Part shown: positions 10,831 through 23,028 of the stretch, piece by piece | Position numbering within the stretch: position 1 is the first letter of the stretch | Layout of the letters: each line of letters opens with the position of its first letter | Origin: Orobanche coerulescens | Lineage: Eukaryota; Streptophyta; Magnoliopsida; Lamiales; Orobanchaceae | Assembly: GCA_033398695.1 (NCBI GenBank) | Contig: CM065812.1 | Location: forward strand, 135,228,858-135,292,857 | Length of the DNA: 64,000 nucleotides | Direction: 5' to 3' | The notes under the pieces: model-generated | The model's database searches: none | Told to the model about the DNA's origin: nothing | The model's input: only the letters and a program-made list of their open reading frames with translations | Program-made: the position numbers and the translations under genes

Positions 10831-11159
10831 CTCAAAACCGCCACCCTGGAAGAAGTCATAATTCATGACACAGGAATGATGGACTCACCTACAGATCAGC
10901 CTGAAGACCCAACTGCAGATCAGATAGGAACCCAAAACCTACCTGATCCAGATGCAGCTAATGAAGACCCATCTATAGCTGATGAAGACGCATTTGCAGA
11001 ACAGACAAGATCAGCACCTGCAGATGACAAGACCGTAGCTGATCCAATTGCAGATCAAGGAGGCCAGAACCAAGCTGATGCAGAGAGAGAAGAAGTCCAC
11101 CAAAGCAACTCAACAGGGTAAAAAACCCTGAAGAAAAAGAAATCCCCAAATGGCTTAGA
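10831..11159 (+). pseudogene. Copia integrase-RT linker, rich in ADQ/DP words
   Basis: Open to a TAA-free end near 11121. The protein part is acidic and low in complexity, with repeated PTDQ, ADQ and ADP words. The same words recur in the unrelated 3' ORF near 14120-14210 and 15210-15280. The link between integrase and RT in Copia polyproteins is often poorly conserved, and no domain is recognised. Confidence 0.6.
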
Positions 11160-12791
11160 GATCATTCCATTCAAAAAATCATTAGAAACCTAACTGATGG
11201 AGTCAGAACTAGGCAGTCCACAGTACAAGCAGGATGGCAATGTTCTCATGCTTCATGTCTCAGATGGAACCCAAAACAACAGAGCAAGCACTGGAGGACT
11301 ACTCATGGATAAATGCAATGCAAGAAGAACTCAATCATATGGAAAGAAATAATGTCTAGGAACTAACATACACACTAGATCACAAAAAAGTTATTGGTAC
11401 CAAATGGGTGTACAAGAACATGTGTGATGAAGATGGAGCCGTTGTTAGGAATAAAGCCAGACTTGTTGCCAAAGGCTATGCACAATGTGAAGGAATAGAT
11501 TTTGATGAAACTTATGCACCTGTTGCAAGATTGGAAGCCATCAGACTATTCCTTACATATGCAGCATTCAAGGATTTTGAAGTCTACCAAATGGACGTGA
11601 AAAGTGCCTTTCTCAATGGAATTATAGAAGAAGAAACAACCCCCTGGATTTGTCAAAGGAGACAAAGTCTACAAGATTCTAAAGGCTCTATATGGACTCA
11701 ATCAGGCACCAAGAGCATGGTATGAGACACTCTCTGTGTTTCTGGAGAAGAATAGTTTCAGCAAAGGCAAGGTGGACAAGACCCTATTCAGAATAGAGCA
11801 TGAAGACTACATATTATTAGTTCAAATATATGTGGATGACATCATATTTGGCTCAACCAACCCAGAGCTATCTGAGAAATTCTCAAATCTCATGCAAGGA
11901 GAATTTGAGATGAGTATGATAGGCAAACTGAATTTCTTTCTCGGTTTGCAAGTCAAGCAAAATGGAATTTTCATCAATCAAGTCAAATACACAAGAGACT
12001 TAATCAAGAGATTTGTAATGGAATCAACCAAACCAACAAGAATACCAATGAGCACAAGCACACATCTAGATGCAGATGAAGAAGGCATATCAGTAGATCC
12101 AACCCACTACAGAGGACTTATTGGATCACTCCTTTACCTGACTGCAAGCATACCAGATATATCTTATGCTGTAGGAGTATATGCAAGATTTCAATCCAAA
12201 CCAAAGCAGTCGCACCAGGAAGCAGCTAAAAGGATTATCAAATACCTTAAGTCAACAGTCAATGTTAGACAATGGTATCCTAAATATGACAACTTCGAGC
12301 TATCAGGATACTCAAATGCAGACTTTGTAGGATGCAAGATTTATAGGAAAAGCACTAGTGGAACGTGCTAATTCCTAGGAACCAGATTAATATTATGGTT
12401 TAGAAAAATGTAGGTATCTAACTCAATATCAACAATAGAGTCAGAATATCTAGCTGCAGGTAGTTGTTGCGCGCAGATTCTCTGGATCAGACAACAGCTA
12501 AGGGATTACAACATCATTGCAAATAAAGTTCCAATTTGGTGTGACAACAATAGTGCAATTGCAATAACAAACAATCCAGTATTGCACTCCAGGACAAAGC
12601 ACATTGATGTTAAACATCACTTCATCAGAGATCATGTGCTAAATAAAAGAGTTAGAGTGGAAAGAGTCAGCACTAAATACCAAATTGCTGACATATTCAC
12701 TAAACCTTTGCCAGAAGAAAGGTTTTTGGAGCCGAGCAGGGAACTTGGCCTACTAGATTGGGAATCTAGTACAAACGAGAAAGCTACCTGA
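11160..12791 (+). pseudogene. pol: Copia reverse transcriptase and RNase H, broken
   Basis: RT begins around 11300 in a damaged frame. [21 protein letters not shown] and [30 protein letters not shown] are diagnostic of Copia RT. A deletion/frameshift near 11630-11645 separates FLNGIIEEE from [15 protein letters not shown]. The catalytic motif YVDDIIFGST is intact at 11828-11857. RNase H follows with GYSNADFVGC, where Asn replaces the usual first Asp, then ESEYLAAGSCC (Glu kept), WCDNNSAIAI and HIDVKHHFIRDHV. TAG at 12411-12413 and TAA 12369-12371 add breaks. The reading closes at 12789-12791 after ADIFTKPLPEERF, the usual Copia ending. The loss of the first RNase H aspartate and the frameshift argue against any activity. 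Confidence 0.9.
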
Positions 12792-13286
12792 TGATCAGAT
12801 CAGACGATGAAGAGTTACTGATGCAGCCAAGGAGGATCTACCTGATCAAGGCAGACAATCACCCCACCTGATCAGACCAGACAAGAAGACGAAGGACAGA
12901 CGAAGAAACCTAGCTAACCCTCAGGCGACTCAAGCTACAGGATGCAGAGCAGTCAAAAAGTCAAATGGTCAACCAGCTAAGTCTTCCTATCCATGACCGA
13001 CCCTTGATTATAATATTATTATCTATTTACATGTGGCAACTACACGTTCACACGACCTCAACTATGTCCAATTAAAAAAAATCTCAACCGTTATATTTTT
13101 ACAATTGGACCGACACTAATTTAAATTAATATTAAATTCAAGACGTCTTTTCATTTCTTTATTTAAGATGGCGGAAATTATTTCACAACTTTACCGTCTT
13201 CAAGCTTTCAAAACCCTAGTTTTTCAAAAGCAGAAATTCCTTTGTACCTTCAATACACTCACCGAAAAGCTTAATCTTTTGCAGAA
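12792..13286 (+). other. Spacer between Copia pol and the 3' ORF
   Basis: Non-coding in this copy. The 5' part has further TCAGA and GATCAGA words like the LTR. The 3' part is A/T-rich with a pyrimidine-rich run before the 3' ORF; CTTTTGCAG just upstream of ATG 13287 resembles a splice acceptor. It may serve a spliced mRNA for the downstream ORF, which is inference. Confidence 0.4.
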
Positions 13287-16256
13287 ATGGAGGCCACCCA
13301 ATACTTAAAAGGCGTCAACCTAAAGCTTGTTAAGAACCAGATCATCTTCAGTCTGGTAGTCGATTTTGAAGGGTTGCTCGAGGCGAATCTACAGAAAGAT
13401 ATGCATTGTATCATTCGGGCGATGAAGAAAAATGGGATCTACCCATTCTTGGATATTAACCCCAAGGTTTTATACAAGGAAGCTATCATTTATTTTTTCA
13501 AGGAAGCAGAAGTCACAGAATCGGGAATCAAGAGCTCGATTTTTGGAGAGGAGGTGACGATTTCTCCCAAGACTACCGCGGAGGCATTCGGGATAAAATC
13601 AAGGGGCATAGCTGTTGAAGCCCTAAAGCAAAGCGCCACAGAGACCTGGTATGCAATCAGATTATCGGAACAACCGTCTAAGCTGAAATTGACGGCAAAA
13701 AGAGGCGACTTGAAGAAACAATACCGATATATGTTAGACATCACAAATAAAATCGTGATGGGAATGGCAGGCAGCTATGACCAGTTGTGATCTGCCAAAT
13801 TCGTGGTGCTGGGAGCCCTTATCCAGTCTGAGAGGATTGACTGGGCTGACTATATTTACAGACAGTTGGTCCGTGAAGTCAATAAGTTCAGTGGATAGAA
13901 GGCGAGAAGAAATTCAAGACCAAGCTGGCTTTTGGAATGCAAATCAGCTCGATCTTGGAATTCCTTGGGAAGGCGAAAGGGACTGCAGACCCCTTTCACG
14001 TGAACAAGAGACTTGATCATCTAGACCAAGAAACTTTGAAGAGGCTGGGAGTCGAGCGGAAGGCTGCCCAATTGCTAAAGGATATGTCAAGTGGACCTTC
14101 AGATGAATCTGATGCCACCGACCAACCTACAGGACAGGAGTCACCTGCAGTCTCCAAGCCATCTGCAGACAGGGAGTCACCTGCAGACCAGTTAGACCCA
14201 GACCCAGACAACTCCTCTAGCTCTGAGATTCAAAAGGAAAGCAACTGCAGAGGAGATAGTGCATGTCACATCATCACCTGAGCCTTCTCCAAAAAGGCCT
14301 AGACGTATCGACTTTGAAGATGCAGAGCAAACACCTTACTCACCTGCACCTGCTTCTATCCCTGATGAAGAGGATCAGCCTGATCACTCTAACCTAATGG
14401 CTGATATCATCCCTCTACTAACTCTTCCAAGCATGACAGAAGAGGAAGAGGCAGACCTGACCATCAATATTCCTGAAGCAGGTTACACCTTCAATCTGCT
14501 AGAGAACAATCCCTTGGATCTATCTATAGAACAGCTACACATGGTAAAACACCACTCGCTTAAAGTTTCATTTGTCACTATTTTTGAAGAATGCAAGAAC
14601 CTAAAGTCTCTTTCATTTAATCAATTACAATCATCTATTAAGAAGAGTTGTTGGGATTACCCCCAAGCTACGAAGCAAGTGCTCATGCATTTTTTCCATG
14701 AGACAGATGTGATTTTAATGCTCCAGGAGAACTGGTTCATATCTAATTTCAAAATCAACATGGACTAGTTTATCCTTTTTGTAATGGAGGGTGTAGCGGC
14801 AGGGAATGTAGATGAGGATGGAGAAGAGGTTGAAAAAGTTAAAGAAATAAGAATAGAAGAAGTTGTGGAGGAAGAAAGAGTAGAAGAAGCAACAGAAAAA
14901 AAAATAACAGTTGAAAAACAATCTGAGGAAGTTGAAGTCGAAAAGATAGAAGAGTTGGAAGAAGATGAAGAAGGAGAAGAGGTTGAAAAGGAAGAAAAAG
15001 AAAAAGAAGAGGATGAAGAAAAAGAAGATGAGAAAGAATAAGAAAAAAAATAAGAATATGATGATGATGAAGGAAAAGAGGAAGAGAAGAAGGAATATGC
15101 CGGAGATAAAGATGATGCAGGAGATGCAGATGAGACTGGGGTACCTGATCAAGCCCCCAGCTCAGACCAGTCTAAAGAAGAGGATGACAGATCGGGGACA
15201 CCTAATAAAACCCCATCTGATCAGCCTCTTGCAGACAGGAGTATGCAGTCAGGCAGGTCGACGGCCAACCGACCTGCAGACACTGAAGGATTTGGAGAGC
15301 ACTCCTCTCAGGCAACACCTATCTCACCTGAGATGGCTGACCTGATCAGACACCTTATTGAAGAGGCAGTCAAACCTGACCTCCAATCCCTCCATGCAAA
15401 ACTGGACACATTGCTACAGAAGTGTGTTCCTCCTCCTCCTTCTCCTCCTACCAATTCCAGAATGCCACTTGGCATGTCTGATAAGATGTCCCGTGTTGAA
15501 CAACAGTTAACTATATTGGTTGATGCTGGCAAAAAGGGGGAAGAGAAAGGAAAAAGGGAAGCAATAGGTCATGGGGAAGATAAGCTGCAAGCTCAAATCC
15601 AACATTCAGCTGAAGAAGTGAGAAAGGATCTAAGGACCAAATAGAGAAATGACCTCCCTCTGATTGAAGCTGGGACGTCTAGTCTGAAGAGAAAAGAGTT
15701 GGCTGCTCCTGCTCCAGCTGAAGTCCAACATGCATATAAGAGGAAGAGAACCAAAGTAGGGAATGAACAGAGATATGAATGGGAAGGCAAGGAGTTATGG
15801 CATGCTGAGGAGTTCCTTCCTGCTGAGTTTATGACTCTTTGGGGAGAGGTAAAGAAGCAGTTCATAGAGAAGTATTATCTTTGGGAGTTACTCCAGGATA
15901 AAGACTGTTCCCCACAACAGACATATATCAACTACATGAACTCAACATGGCCAAATCACTGGGCCATCCAAAGAAAGTATGTCAAGAAATGGGATGCCTA
16001 CCCCATGATTCCCCCATTCAGACCTGAAGAACCTCCTACTCAGGTGGACAATGAGCTGGATAAGCTGGATCTGCAGAATGAGATCAAGGAATTCTATGTG
16101 AAAAACAACTTCTCATATGCATAGGAGCAAGAGTTTGCATCTCTGGTAATCAAGAGGAAGTATGGACTAGCTCATGTCAACCAGAGACCCATTGGCGCAA
16201 AGCCTTTCAGGCCTCCTAAGCAGCCTGTCCGAAGAGGCAGCGGTAGAGGCAGATAG
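13287..16256 (+). pseudogene. Extra 3' ORF of the SIRE-like element (env position), broken
   Basis: The start is ATG 13287 after the spacer. The first 167 residues are open (MEATQYLKGVNLK, then SIFGEEVTISPKTTAEAFGI) and resemble the N-terminal domain of plant-retroelement extra ORFs. TGA 13788-13790 is in frame, shifts occur near 13895 and 14240, and TAG/TAA codons lie near 14766, 15039, 15642 and 16122. The reading can still be followed to TAG 16254-16256. Later parts show a basic patch (FKRKAT ... PSPKRPRR, possible nuclear signal), a Glu/Lys-rich tract at 14784-15130, a short predicted coiled region (DLIRHLIEEAVKPDLQSL), a PPPPSPP stretch and an RGSGRGR end. I see no signal peptide or membrane segment, so an envelope role is not supported. 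Its function is unknown. Confidence 0.65.
14784..15130 (+). repeat. Purine-rich low-complexity tract inside the Copia 3' ORF
   Basis: A GAA/GAG/AAA-rich run encoding mostly Glu and Lys. The opposite strand gives a spurious Phe/Leu/Ile ORF at 14715-15152. Such tracts expand by slippage. Confidence 0.8.
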
Positions 16257-16515
16257 GAGTTTTGTAATTTACTTGTACTTTTTATATTTGTAAATTTTTG
16301 TTTTTGGAATTTACTTGTAAAACTTTCTGTATCAAAGCACTGCACTTGTAAAAACATCTCTAAAAAATTCTATAACAGTCATTTGAATGACAACCACCAG
16401 TTGTCTCAAAACAAGACTGAATTTTGATTTGTGTCTTGCACTTAATCATGTGCAAACCTGTTCTACATTTGCATACTTTGTTTAAACTTTTGCCATCATC
16501 AAAATAGGAGGAATT
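16257..16515 (+). other. Copia 3' untranslated region and polypurine tract
   Basis: T-rich non-coding DNA ends in AAAATAGGAGGAATTT (16500-16515), immediately before the 3' LTR start TGTCAGG. This is the expected plus-strand primer. Confidence 0.8.
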
Positions 16516-18177
16516 TGTCAGGAATACTTATTAGATTTTGATGATGTCATCCTTGTATTTGCTTATTCAAATGTATGTTTTTAATACTTGGCAAATTGTA
16601 AAGAAGCATCCAATGAGTATCTTCTATAGGCCAGATTATGTATAGTTGAATACTTTGCAATATGTAAAGAAGAACCAAATGAGTGTCTTCTATAGGCCAT
16701 ATTAGTTAGGCTAAAATCGGCTAAGTGTAAATCGCAGACAAGTTCATATCAGAAAAGTTTTGGTCAAACAGATACATCAGAGAGGTTTGACCAAACACTG
16801 CAGAAAGCCGAGTTGCAGACAAGAGTAAATTAGAGAAGTCTTGGTCAACTCAACTGTTCAGAGAAGGTTGACCACAAACAGCTTATCGTCTGACAACATT
16901 CTGCAGAAGCGATTTATCAGAGAAGTCCTGGTCAACTCATTTATCAGAGAAATTTGACCAGACTGCAGTCAAGTGATCAGACGGAGTCCAAGTCATCTGA
17001 AGTTTAACCATTATATCAGATAAGTTCATCAGGTCAGAAGACTTCAGACAGGTCGTCAGATCAGAGAAGATTCATCGGGACATCAGAGAAGGTATCTCAC
17101 CGAGTCATTAGAGAAGTCCGACATCAGAGAAGGTTGACTGCACGTCATACAGATTGACCGAAAAGAGATCAGATAAGTTCTGTCAAAGTAATCAGCCAAG
17201 TAATCCAGTCCACGTTAGCATGCATTGAAAAGTCAATAATCACGGAAAGTCACATGTGGGCGATAAGAGACAGACTGGAGAGATTCCCGGAAAACAATAA
17301 ATTAAATAATTCATCGAGACCCACCTCTAAGACTTTAAGCATATTATTATCAAAAGATTCGGCGCCACAACGTGAAAGTCTTCACAACGGTCGGAAATGG
17401 ATTAAAATAAGGGAATCCAGCCTTGCAACGTTCGGAAAGCAAAAACAAAGAAGTCTATTTCTCCAGCGGACGGATTTGTTACAGGAATTGCAACGGCTAT
17501 GAAGAAAGCTCAAAGGATCGACATCTATAAATACCTGGAGATTTGAATTGAGCAACCTATGATGTGAACAACACTTACAAGCGATCAAAGCAATCAAATC
17601 AAACAAAGCGAACTATAGCATCGTGAAGAGCAAGAGTCAAAAGTTCTTATTTGAAGAAGCTCTAAGTTGGAGAAGATAACCCACTCGTGTCTTAAAACCT
17701 GAGTTCGGGGTGCTTCACTAGTTGAAGTGTGCATGACTGATAGGCATCCGAGGATTTGAGATCAAGAGGTGCTAGGCAGTTAAGGAGTTGCAATGACAAG
17801 ATTTCCACTGGCTGGAAGTTGTTGTAGCTAGGAAGAATCACTGTAATATTTATCACTGGTTGAGAATTATAGTGAATTCATCTCCAACTGGTTTAGAGAA
17901 AATTGGATTAGTAGAGGATTACCCCACCTCTGAAACCAATATAACTGCCTGTGTGTTTTACTGTTTTATCATCATACTTACCTGCTGCATACATATTCAT
18001 TGTTCTATTGTTTAAGTTTTATGTGTTCGTCATTAGCCGACTTCCGCACTCGTATTATCTACAAACGACTCCAAGTCATCTGTACCCATCAGCTGAGAAA
18101 CTCCTTTCGTGGAAAAAGAATTTCAATAAGTCTATTCACCCCCCTCTAGACTTATTCCTGATGACTTGTGACCTACA
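16516..18177 (+). repeat. Copia 3' LTR
   Basis: 1662 bp, starting TGTCAGGAATAC and ending GACCTACA. It is collinear with the 5' LTR except for the single copy of the 41 bp unit and scattered substitutions. TATA box at 17526-17533. ATTAC follows at 18178-18182. Confidence 0.95.
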
Positions 18178-18182
18178 ATTAC
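18178..18182. other. Right target-site duplication of the Copia element
   Basis: ATTAC, identical to 5589-5593. Confidence 0.95.
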
Positions 18183-18690
18183 AACTATCCAAAAATAATC
18201 AAACTTAAACTACATGCCCATCCGGTATTCAACATCACCAATTCAAACAAATACAACTCGTGAATACCAAGTTTAAACACACGTCAAAACCATCCATTTG
18301 AGTTTTCCAACAAATTCTGTCGTCAATACATTTCCTGGAGCACATCAAGGTTCACAGTTTTCACATCATACTGCACCATTCGGTGTCCAAACCATCAATA
18401 CATTCAGCTCAATACACAAGAGATATATCACAAGTATCAAACATGGATTTTATCACAACATTTACATAATCGAAATTATAAAGCACAAATATCTCAAATA
18501 AAAGAGGAAACTTACATCCACAGGTCGCATGAAGATGACGGCCGCCCACGATACTAATCTCAACTAGCAACTTAGACGACATACTGAGCTAACGTACAAC
18601 TCAAATAACTCGACAACTCGAGTGACACGACGAAACACGACTCGACAAATCACGACTTAACTCAACCCGACATCCTAGGTTTCCACAACC
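18183..18690 (-). other. GyA leader, part 2 (non-coding)
   Basis: The continuation of the GyA internal region beyond the Copia insertion. No coding signal. The end near the primer site (about 18519-18570) is similar to the same part of GyC (50588-50645), which ties the two families together. Confidence 0.65.
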
Positions 18691-18705
18691 TAAGATCTGA
18701 TACCA
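18691..18705 (-). other. Primer-binding site of GyA
   Basis: TGGTATCAGATCTTA on the - strand, four bases after the 5' LTR end. It matches the initiator tRNA-Met primer type (TGGTATCAGA). Confidence 0.85.
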
Positions 18706-19473
18706 TAAATGTAACACCCCAAAATCCATATGGGAATATTACACGCCGTAGACCCTTCCCACGAGGATCTACCAAGCTAAACATCACAGAACAACCAAAG
18801 GCTTAACCGTCCGGGTCAAATAATAAAACAAAATGGAATGTTAAGGTCAAATACAAGTAAACTTCGCGGACCGCTGAGGTCGCAAAACACAATCAACAAA
18901 AAATAACTCTTTACAACAGTACCCACGCAGGGGTCGAAGTATAGTACAACGGAAGACTAATTACAACTTGAAAGTACAACAAGATCGTACCAACTCTCAC
19001 TCTTGATTAGTATCGTAGCTCATCATCTACCGTGCCAATCCTGTGAAAGCTCCCTCGAACTAAGTATACCTGGAATGCATGAAACGCATTTCCCCCATTT
19101 AAGGGGTTAGCATTTGAATGGCTATTACAAGTATTATGCTATAAGAAATGTAACAAGCAAATAGTAACCATGAATCAGATACGACAATTAACTACCAAAA
19201 TATTCCTGAGAGGTTTTTGAATTTCAAAAACGAATAAATAAGTATTTGAAAATAAAATTCTCATCTCGGGGATTGTCTTAGAACTAGAAAACCTTTAGGA
19301 CCTCGAGTTCTGAATTTCAAAACCTTTTCAAAAACTTTAGGGTCTTAGCCCAAATCTCAGTTCATATCTCAACACTTTAACACACGGAAACATTTTTCAA
19401 ATCGCGTGGGACTCGGCCCAACATTTATTTCATAAAAACTTTCTTTCAAAACTTTGATTGACAAAACTTAATT

Positions 19474-19955
19474 CATGACTCCGTGATAGCTTGCCACGAG
19501 TCTTCGTAGGCTCGACAACCCACACAGAAGGAATCAAACACAATAATACATCAAAACCATCATGCTCAGGACCCCATGATCGCTTGCCGCGAGTCTCCAT
19601 ATGTTCAACAACCCACAAAAATTGAGCCAACACAACAATCACAACAACTAGTCCCAACCCCATGAACCTGTGTCAACTGTCACCGTAGGTTCCTACCGAA
19701 CCCGCACGGTTGGAATCAAACACATCAATCATAAAAACCAGTCCTGACCCCGTGAACCTGTGTCACGTGTCACAGTAGGTTCCGTCGAACCGCACGGTTG
19801 GACGTACTGTGTCCTGATGCCATAGACCTATGCCATGTGTCATCGTAGGCCTCGCCAGACCCGCACGATTGGACCTCAGCACCACATACTAAGTTCTGAT
19901 CTCACAGACCTGTGCCATGAATCCTCGTAGGCCCCGTCGAACCCGCACAAGTGAA
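19474..19955 (-). repeat. Six-unit degenerate tandem repeat in the GyA 5' LTR
   Basis: The counterpart of 1558-2040, with the same unit order and CCGTAGG / CCCGCACGG words. Confidence 0.75.
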
Positions 19956-20983
19956 CTTAGCTACACAACACACAGCGTTCACATTCCCCTTTATACAAAC
20001 ACGTTCACGATCAATCAACCAACCTTTTTATCACGACTCCACACAACTATCACACATAACACAACCTCAACAATCAAACCATCAACATCAATAACACATA
20101 ATCAAGCATAACTCTTGATCGAAACACAACACATTGTACAACCACATATACAACCAACCAACAGGATTATCACAACCCTGCATACATAACACAACACTCA
20201 ATACACGTCCAAGCATAAAATAAATCCGACACATTCATCGCAACCATCATAATTCCTAGAGTATGAACAATCAAGTACAACATAATCAACATGGAGTACT
20301 TATTGAAAATAGTTCATATTTACTATAATTGGTTTATAATCACGACATATGAAATATATATACTCATCGAGGTAAATCAATCATCGTAAATCTAACACGT
20401 AACCTCTATTCACAAGACACAAATCGTATAAACATGATACTTGCCTCAATAACCGATGTTGGACACTCCGACGAACACAGCTCGCCGGGAAACTACGAAT
20501 ACCTATGACTTCCGCAAGACACAATGAAAATACAATCACAACGAGGATAAAGACCAATAACAACAGGAATCACATCAAACTATCGAAGGAAAACTCATTC
20601 GAACATTTAATCAAACATTAAATGTTCACGACCCTTCAAGGACACTAACTCACCCATAGGATTAAACGAACTGAAGATATGGATATTCAATCCATAAAAC
20701 ATGTTCAAACCAATGTTTTTATGACAACAGATTCATCAAAACTGGATCGAATCCAAAATCAAGAACAAAACCTTCAAAAAGTCAACTCGAAGAGAAATTA
20801 AGGAATTACCTCGATCCGACAAAGAACAACGGATTAGATGATGATAAAATCACCTAGAACTCTCCTAAATACCCTTTGATGGAGTAAAATTGGCCAAGAA
20901 CATGAATCATAGTCGCCCATGACTCACACCCGCGGAGGAAGAAGAAATGGAAAAGAAAATGGGAATAAAGGACTGTGATACGG

Positions 20984-20990
20984 TTTTATA
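20984..20990 (-). promoter_or_regulatory. TATA box of the GyA 5' LTR
   Basis: TATAAAA on the - strand. The nearest array motif occupies 21000-21013, so the gap is 9 bp and the start-to-start distance is 23 bp, the same as in the 3' LTR. Confidence 0.75.
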
Positions 20991-20999
20991 CCAGACAGG

Positions 21000-21300
21000 T
21001 TAGCGTGCGCTAACAACAATCGTTGGCGTGCGCTAACGAGGCCTCCAACCCATTCCAGTAGCTTCTGGACTATCCCAAAACCACCAGTTAGCGAGTATTA
21101 CTACAACCGATAGCGTGCGCTACTACAACACCTTAGCGTACGCTATATCGCTATATAGCATGCGCTAATCGACACTCCAACCCAGTCCAGTGGCTTCTGG
21201 ACTGTTTCTGCACCTCCAGTTAGCATGCGCTAACGAAGCCTTAGCGTGCGCAAGCAACGCTCCAGTAGCGCGCGCTGTCCTTGCACGTAGCGTGCGCTAT
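21000..21300 (-). repeat. Phased near-palindrome array, GyA 5' LTR promoter
   Basis: About ten copies matching those at 3087-3385. Four or five keep the full GCGTGCGCTA core on the + strand; others carry single transitions such as GCATGCGC or GCGTACGC. Orientation is again TAGCGCACGCTA in element sense. The AGTCCAG...CTGGACT inverted repeat occupies the same two gaps as in the 3' LTR. Confidence 0.85.
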
Positions 21301-22516
21301 TCCTACTACACATGCAGTAAGATCGCACCAAAACTCATCACAACAATGATACTTCCCAACGGAATGACAAACACGAAATGAATCTGAATCGCAACCAACA
21401 AGAGTCAATGCATGACACATGATCAGATAGGCACGGACAACATAAAATCCGCTAAACATTCAAAAAATATTCCACGCAACCGGAAACGAAAATATCAGGC
21501 ATTACAGGTTATTGCTAACCTCATTTTTTTTCTTCCGAGTACGTTTGGCAATCAAATACCACATCAATTTTTCGTTCGCAATCGAGATAAGTGTCCGGGT
21601 CTCTCCGTCCTTCGAATGATGGGATTTTCATTTTTATATTTCTATCCCTCGATCTTGATCGTCCCCTTGCCCATACCTTTCCTCCCTACTTTCGTCCCTT
21701 CGTCCGCCTCCTCTACCTCAATAGCCCCCAAACCTCCACGTCGGAGTTTCCTCCTCGGATTGGTTACGGGACTCATTGTCCTATCCTTCAAACTGAATCG
21801 GACTTCGTTATATTGTTATTTTTCCTTCGACTTTCTTGTCTTTTACGATGGTGGCAACAGTTTCTTCGGTCTTGTTTAGTCGACATTGAAATATGGTAGC
21901 ATTTTCCGGATACTTTGTAACATATCCATCTGTTTGTTAATTTCCGAATCTGATATTTTTTTCTTCTTTTTTTTTTTTGCGTTTTTTTGGGTCGTTTTTT
22001 TTCCCCTTTTCTTTAGCCTTTCTTTTTTTAACAAACAGATAAATTAATCCTCACAGGATCCTCACGTGTATTGCTCGAGCACTCAGCTCTAGTGTGTCAC
22101 TCTTTTGGTCCTTTTCTTGTTACGGTTCTTGTCTTTTACCACTCGGATGTATATAAATGTCCAACAACTCACAAGGTAATTATATAGAAGAGTATTGTAA
22201 CAAGTTTTAATATTATAGGGGCGGTAATCCACACTCTAGATTTATATTTACTTTTATGTTTCACAGTGATGGCAGAACCGACCTTTGTGATGGATATATA
22301 TATATATATACCCTTCTCTTTTTTTATACTTTTTTATACCTTTTTTTATACTTCCTTTTTTTGTATACTTCTTTTTTTTTTGGTGACAAGGATGGCTTTA
22401 GCCGATCACAAGTCTATTTTTTAAATTTAGTGAAGAAGACAAGAAGATGGTAAAAAAATGAAGAAAATAAGATGAGAAAATAGAAATAGACGATAAAACC
22501 TTATATGGAGCAGTCT

Positions 22517-22535
22517 AAGCTCTCCGATACCAAAT
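22517..22535 (-). other. Possible primer site at an LTR end
   Basis: On the - strand an LTR-like end, GGGTCGTATCA, is followed by TTT and TGGTATCGGAGAGCTT, a Met-type primer sequence with the same spacing as in GyA and GyC. The partner LTR start was not found, so this is only a candidate relic. Confidence 0.4.
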
Positions 22536-23028
22536 GATACGACCCTACATGACATACTGTAGTAATCCATATTGTAATTCAATGTGCAGGATCTTTTCCA
22601 ATAAGGATGTGTTGGCAAACCTTCGACCCTTTACGAAACTTGTTCGAAGCAAACCGAAATGTGTGAGCTTTCAACAACGTCACAAAAATCGGTAATAGAT
22701 TTTTGGTAAATAAATCAAAACACTCACATATGTATATTCAGAAACTCCACAAAGTCGAGACCACATCGATAAGTTAATTGAAATACAAATGTATGTTTAG
22801 GATCCTCAACAAACAAAACACACGAAATGATTCTATTACCGATGAGGATCCTCAATTCAAGTTTCCTCATTACAAAGGTATGTTTAGGATCCTCAAAATA
22901 CGTATATTACATGACTCGATATAAAAATTAAAATACAACATAACAACATTTGGAACTATTGATATTGACACACCCATTGCTCGATGACTCCATTTATTAC
23001 ACAAGACAGAAGCTTAAATTATTGTTCG

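Larger units (their letters stand above)
5594..18177 (+). mobile_element. Complete Ty1/Copia element, SIRE/Maximus-like, with decayed genes
   Basis: 12,584 bp bounded by perfect 5 bp duplications (ATTAC). Order: 5' LTR 5594-7296, primer site 7299-7312, gag 7379-8490, coiled-coil and basic linker 8507-9470, protease and integrase 9533-10830, RT-RNase H 11160-12791, extra 3' ORF 13287-16256, polypurine tract 16500-16515, 3' LTR 16516-18177. Integrase before RT defines Copia. Long LTRs, total size and a large ORF after pol place it near SIRE/Maximus. The two LTRs differ in length by 41 bp, which one duplication in the 5' LTR explains. All genes carry stops or frameshifts, so the copy is not autonomous. 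Confidence 0.95.
1073..21506 (-). mobile_element. GyA: gag-only non-autonomous Ty3/Gypsy element, split by a Copia insertion
   Basis: In - orientation the element runs 5' LTR 18710-21506, primer site 18691-18705, leader 18183-18690 and 4766-5588, gag relic 3732-4765, polypurine tract 3590-3601, then 3' LTR 1073-3589. Without the Copia insertion the internal part is about 2.5 kb. There is no protease, RT, RNase H or integrase: only about 140 bp separate the gag stop from the polypurine tract. This matches the gag-only terminal-repeat class (TR-GAG) described in plants. The zinc knuckle, the GRG-rich gag start, the long LTRs and the Met-type primer site suggest a chromovirus of Del/Tekay type, which is inference. 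Target duplications are not visible because the left end is covered by another insertion. Confidence 0.85.
18710..21506 (-). repeat. GyA 5' LTR (complete)
   Basis: 2797 bp, beginning TGTAATGCCTG in element sense and ending GGGGTGTTACA next to the primer site. It contains the six-unit repeat at 19474-19955, the TATA box at 20984-20990 and the palindrome array at 21000-21300. Confidence 0.92.

Noticed and set aside
14715..15152. Phe/Leu-rich membrane-like frame on the - strand
   Set aside because: It is the antisense of the GAA-rich tract in the Copia 3' ORF.
13287..16256. Retroviral-type envelope gene
   Set aside because: The position suggests it, but I see no signal peptide, cleavage site or membrane helix. 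It is described as an extra 3' ORF only.
18691..18705. tRNA gene fragments at the primer sites
   Set aside because: Only the short stretch complementary to a tRNA 3' end is present in each case. No cloverleaf can be drawn, and no tRNA gene was seen anywhere in the window.
21412..21879. 155-residue open frame on the + strand
   Set aside because: It begins inside the GyA LTR and crosses its end at 21506. No recognisable domain, and composition follows the C/T-rich DNA.
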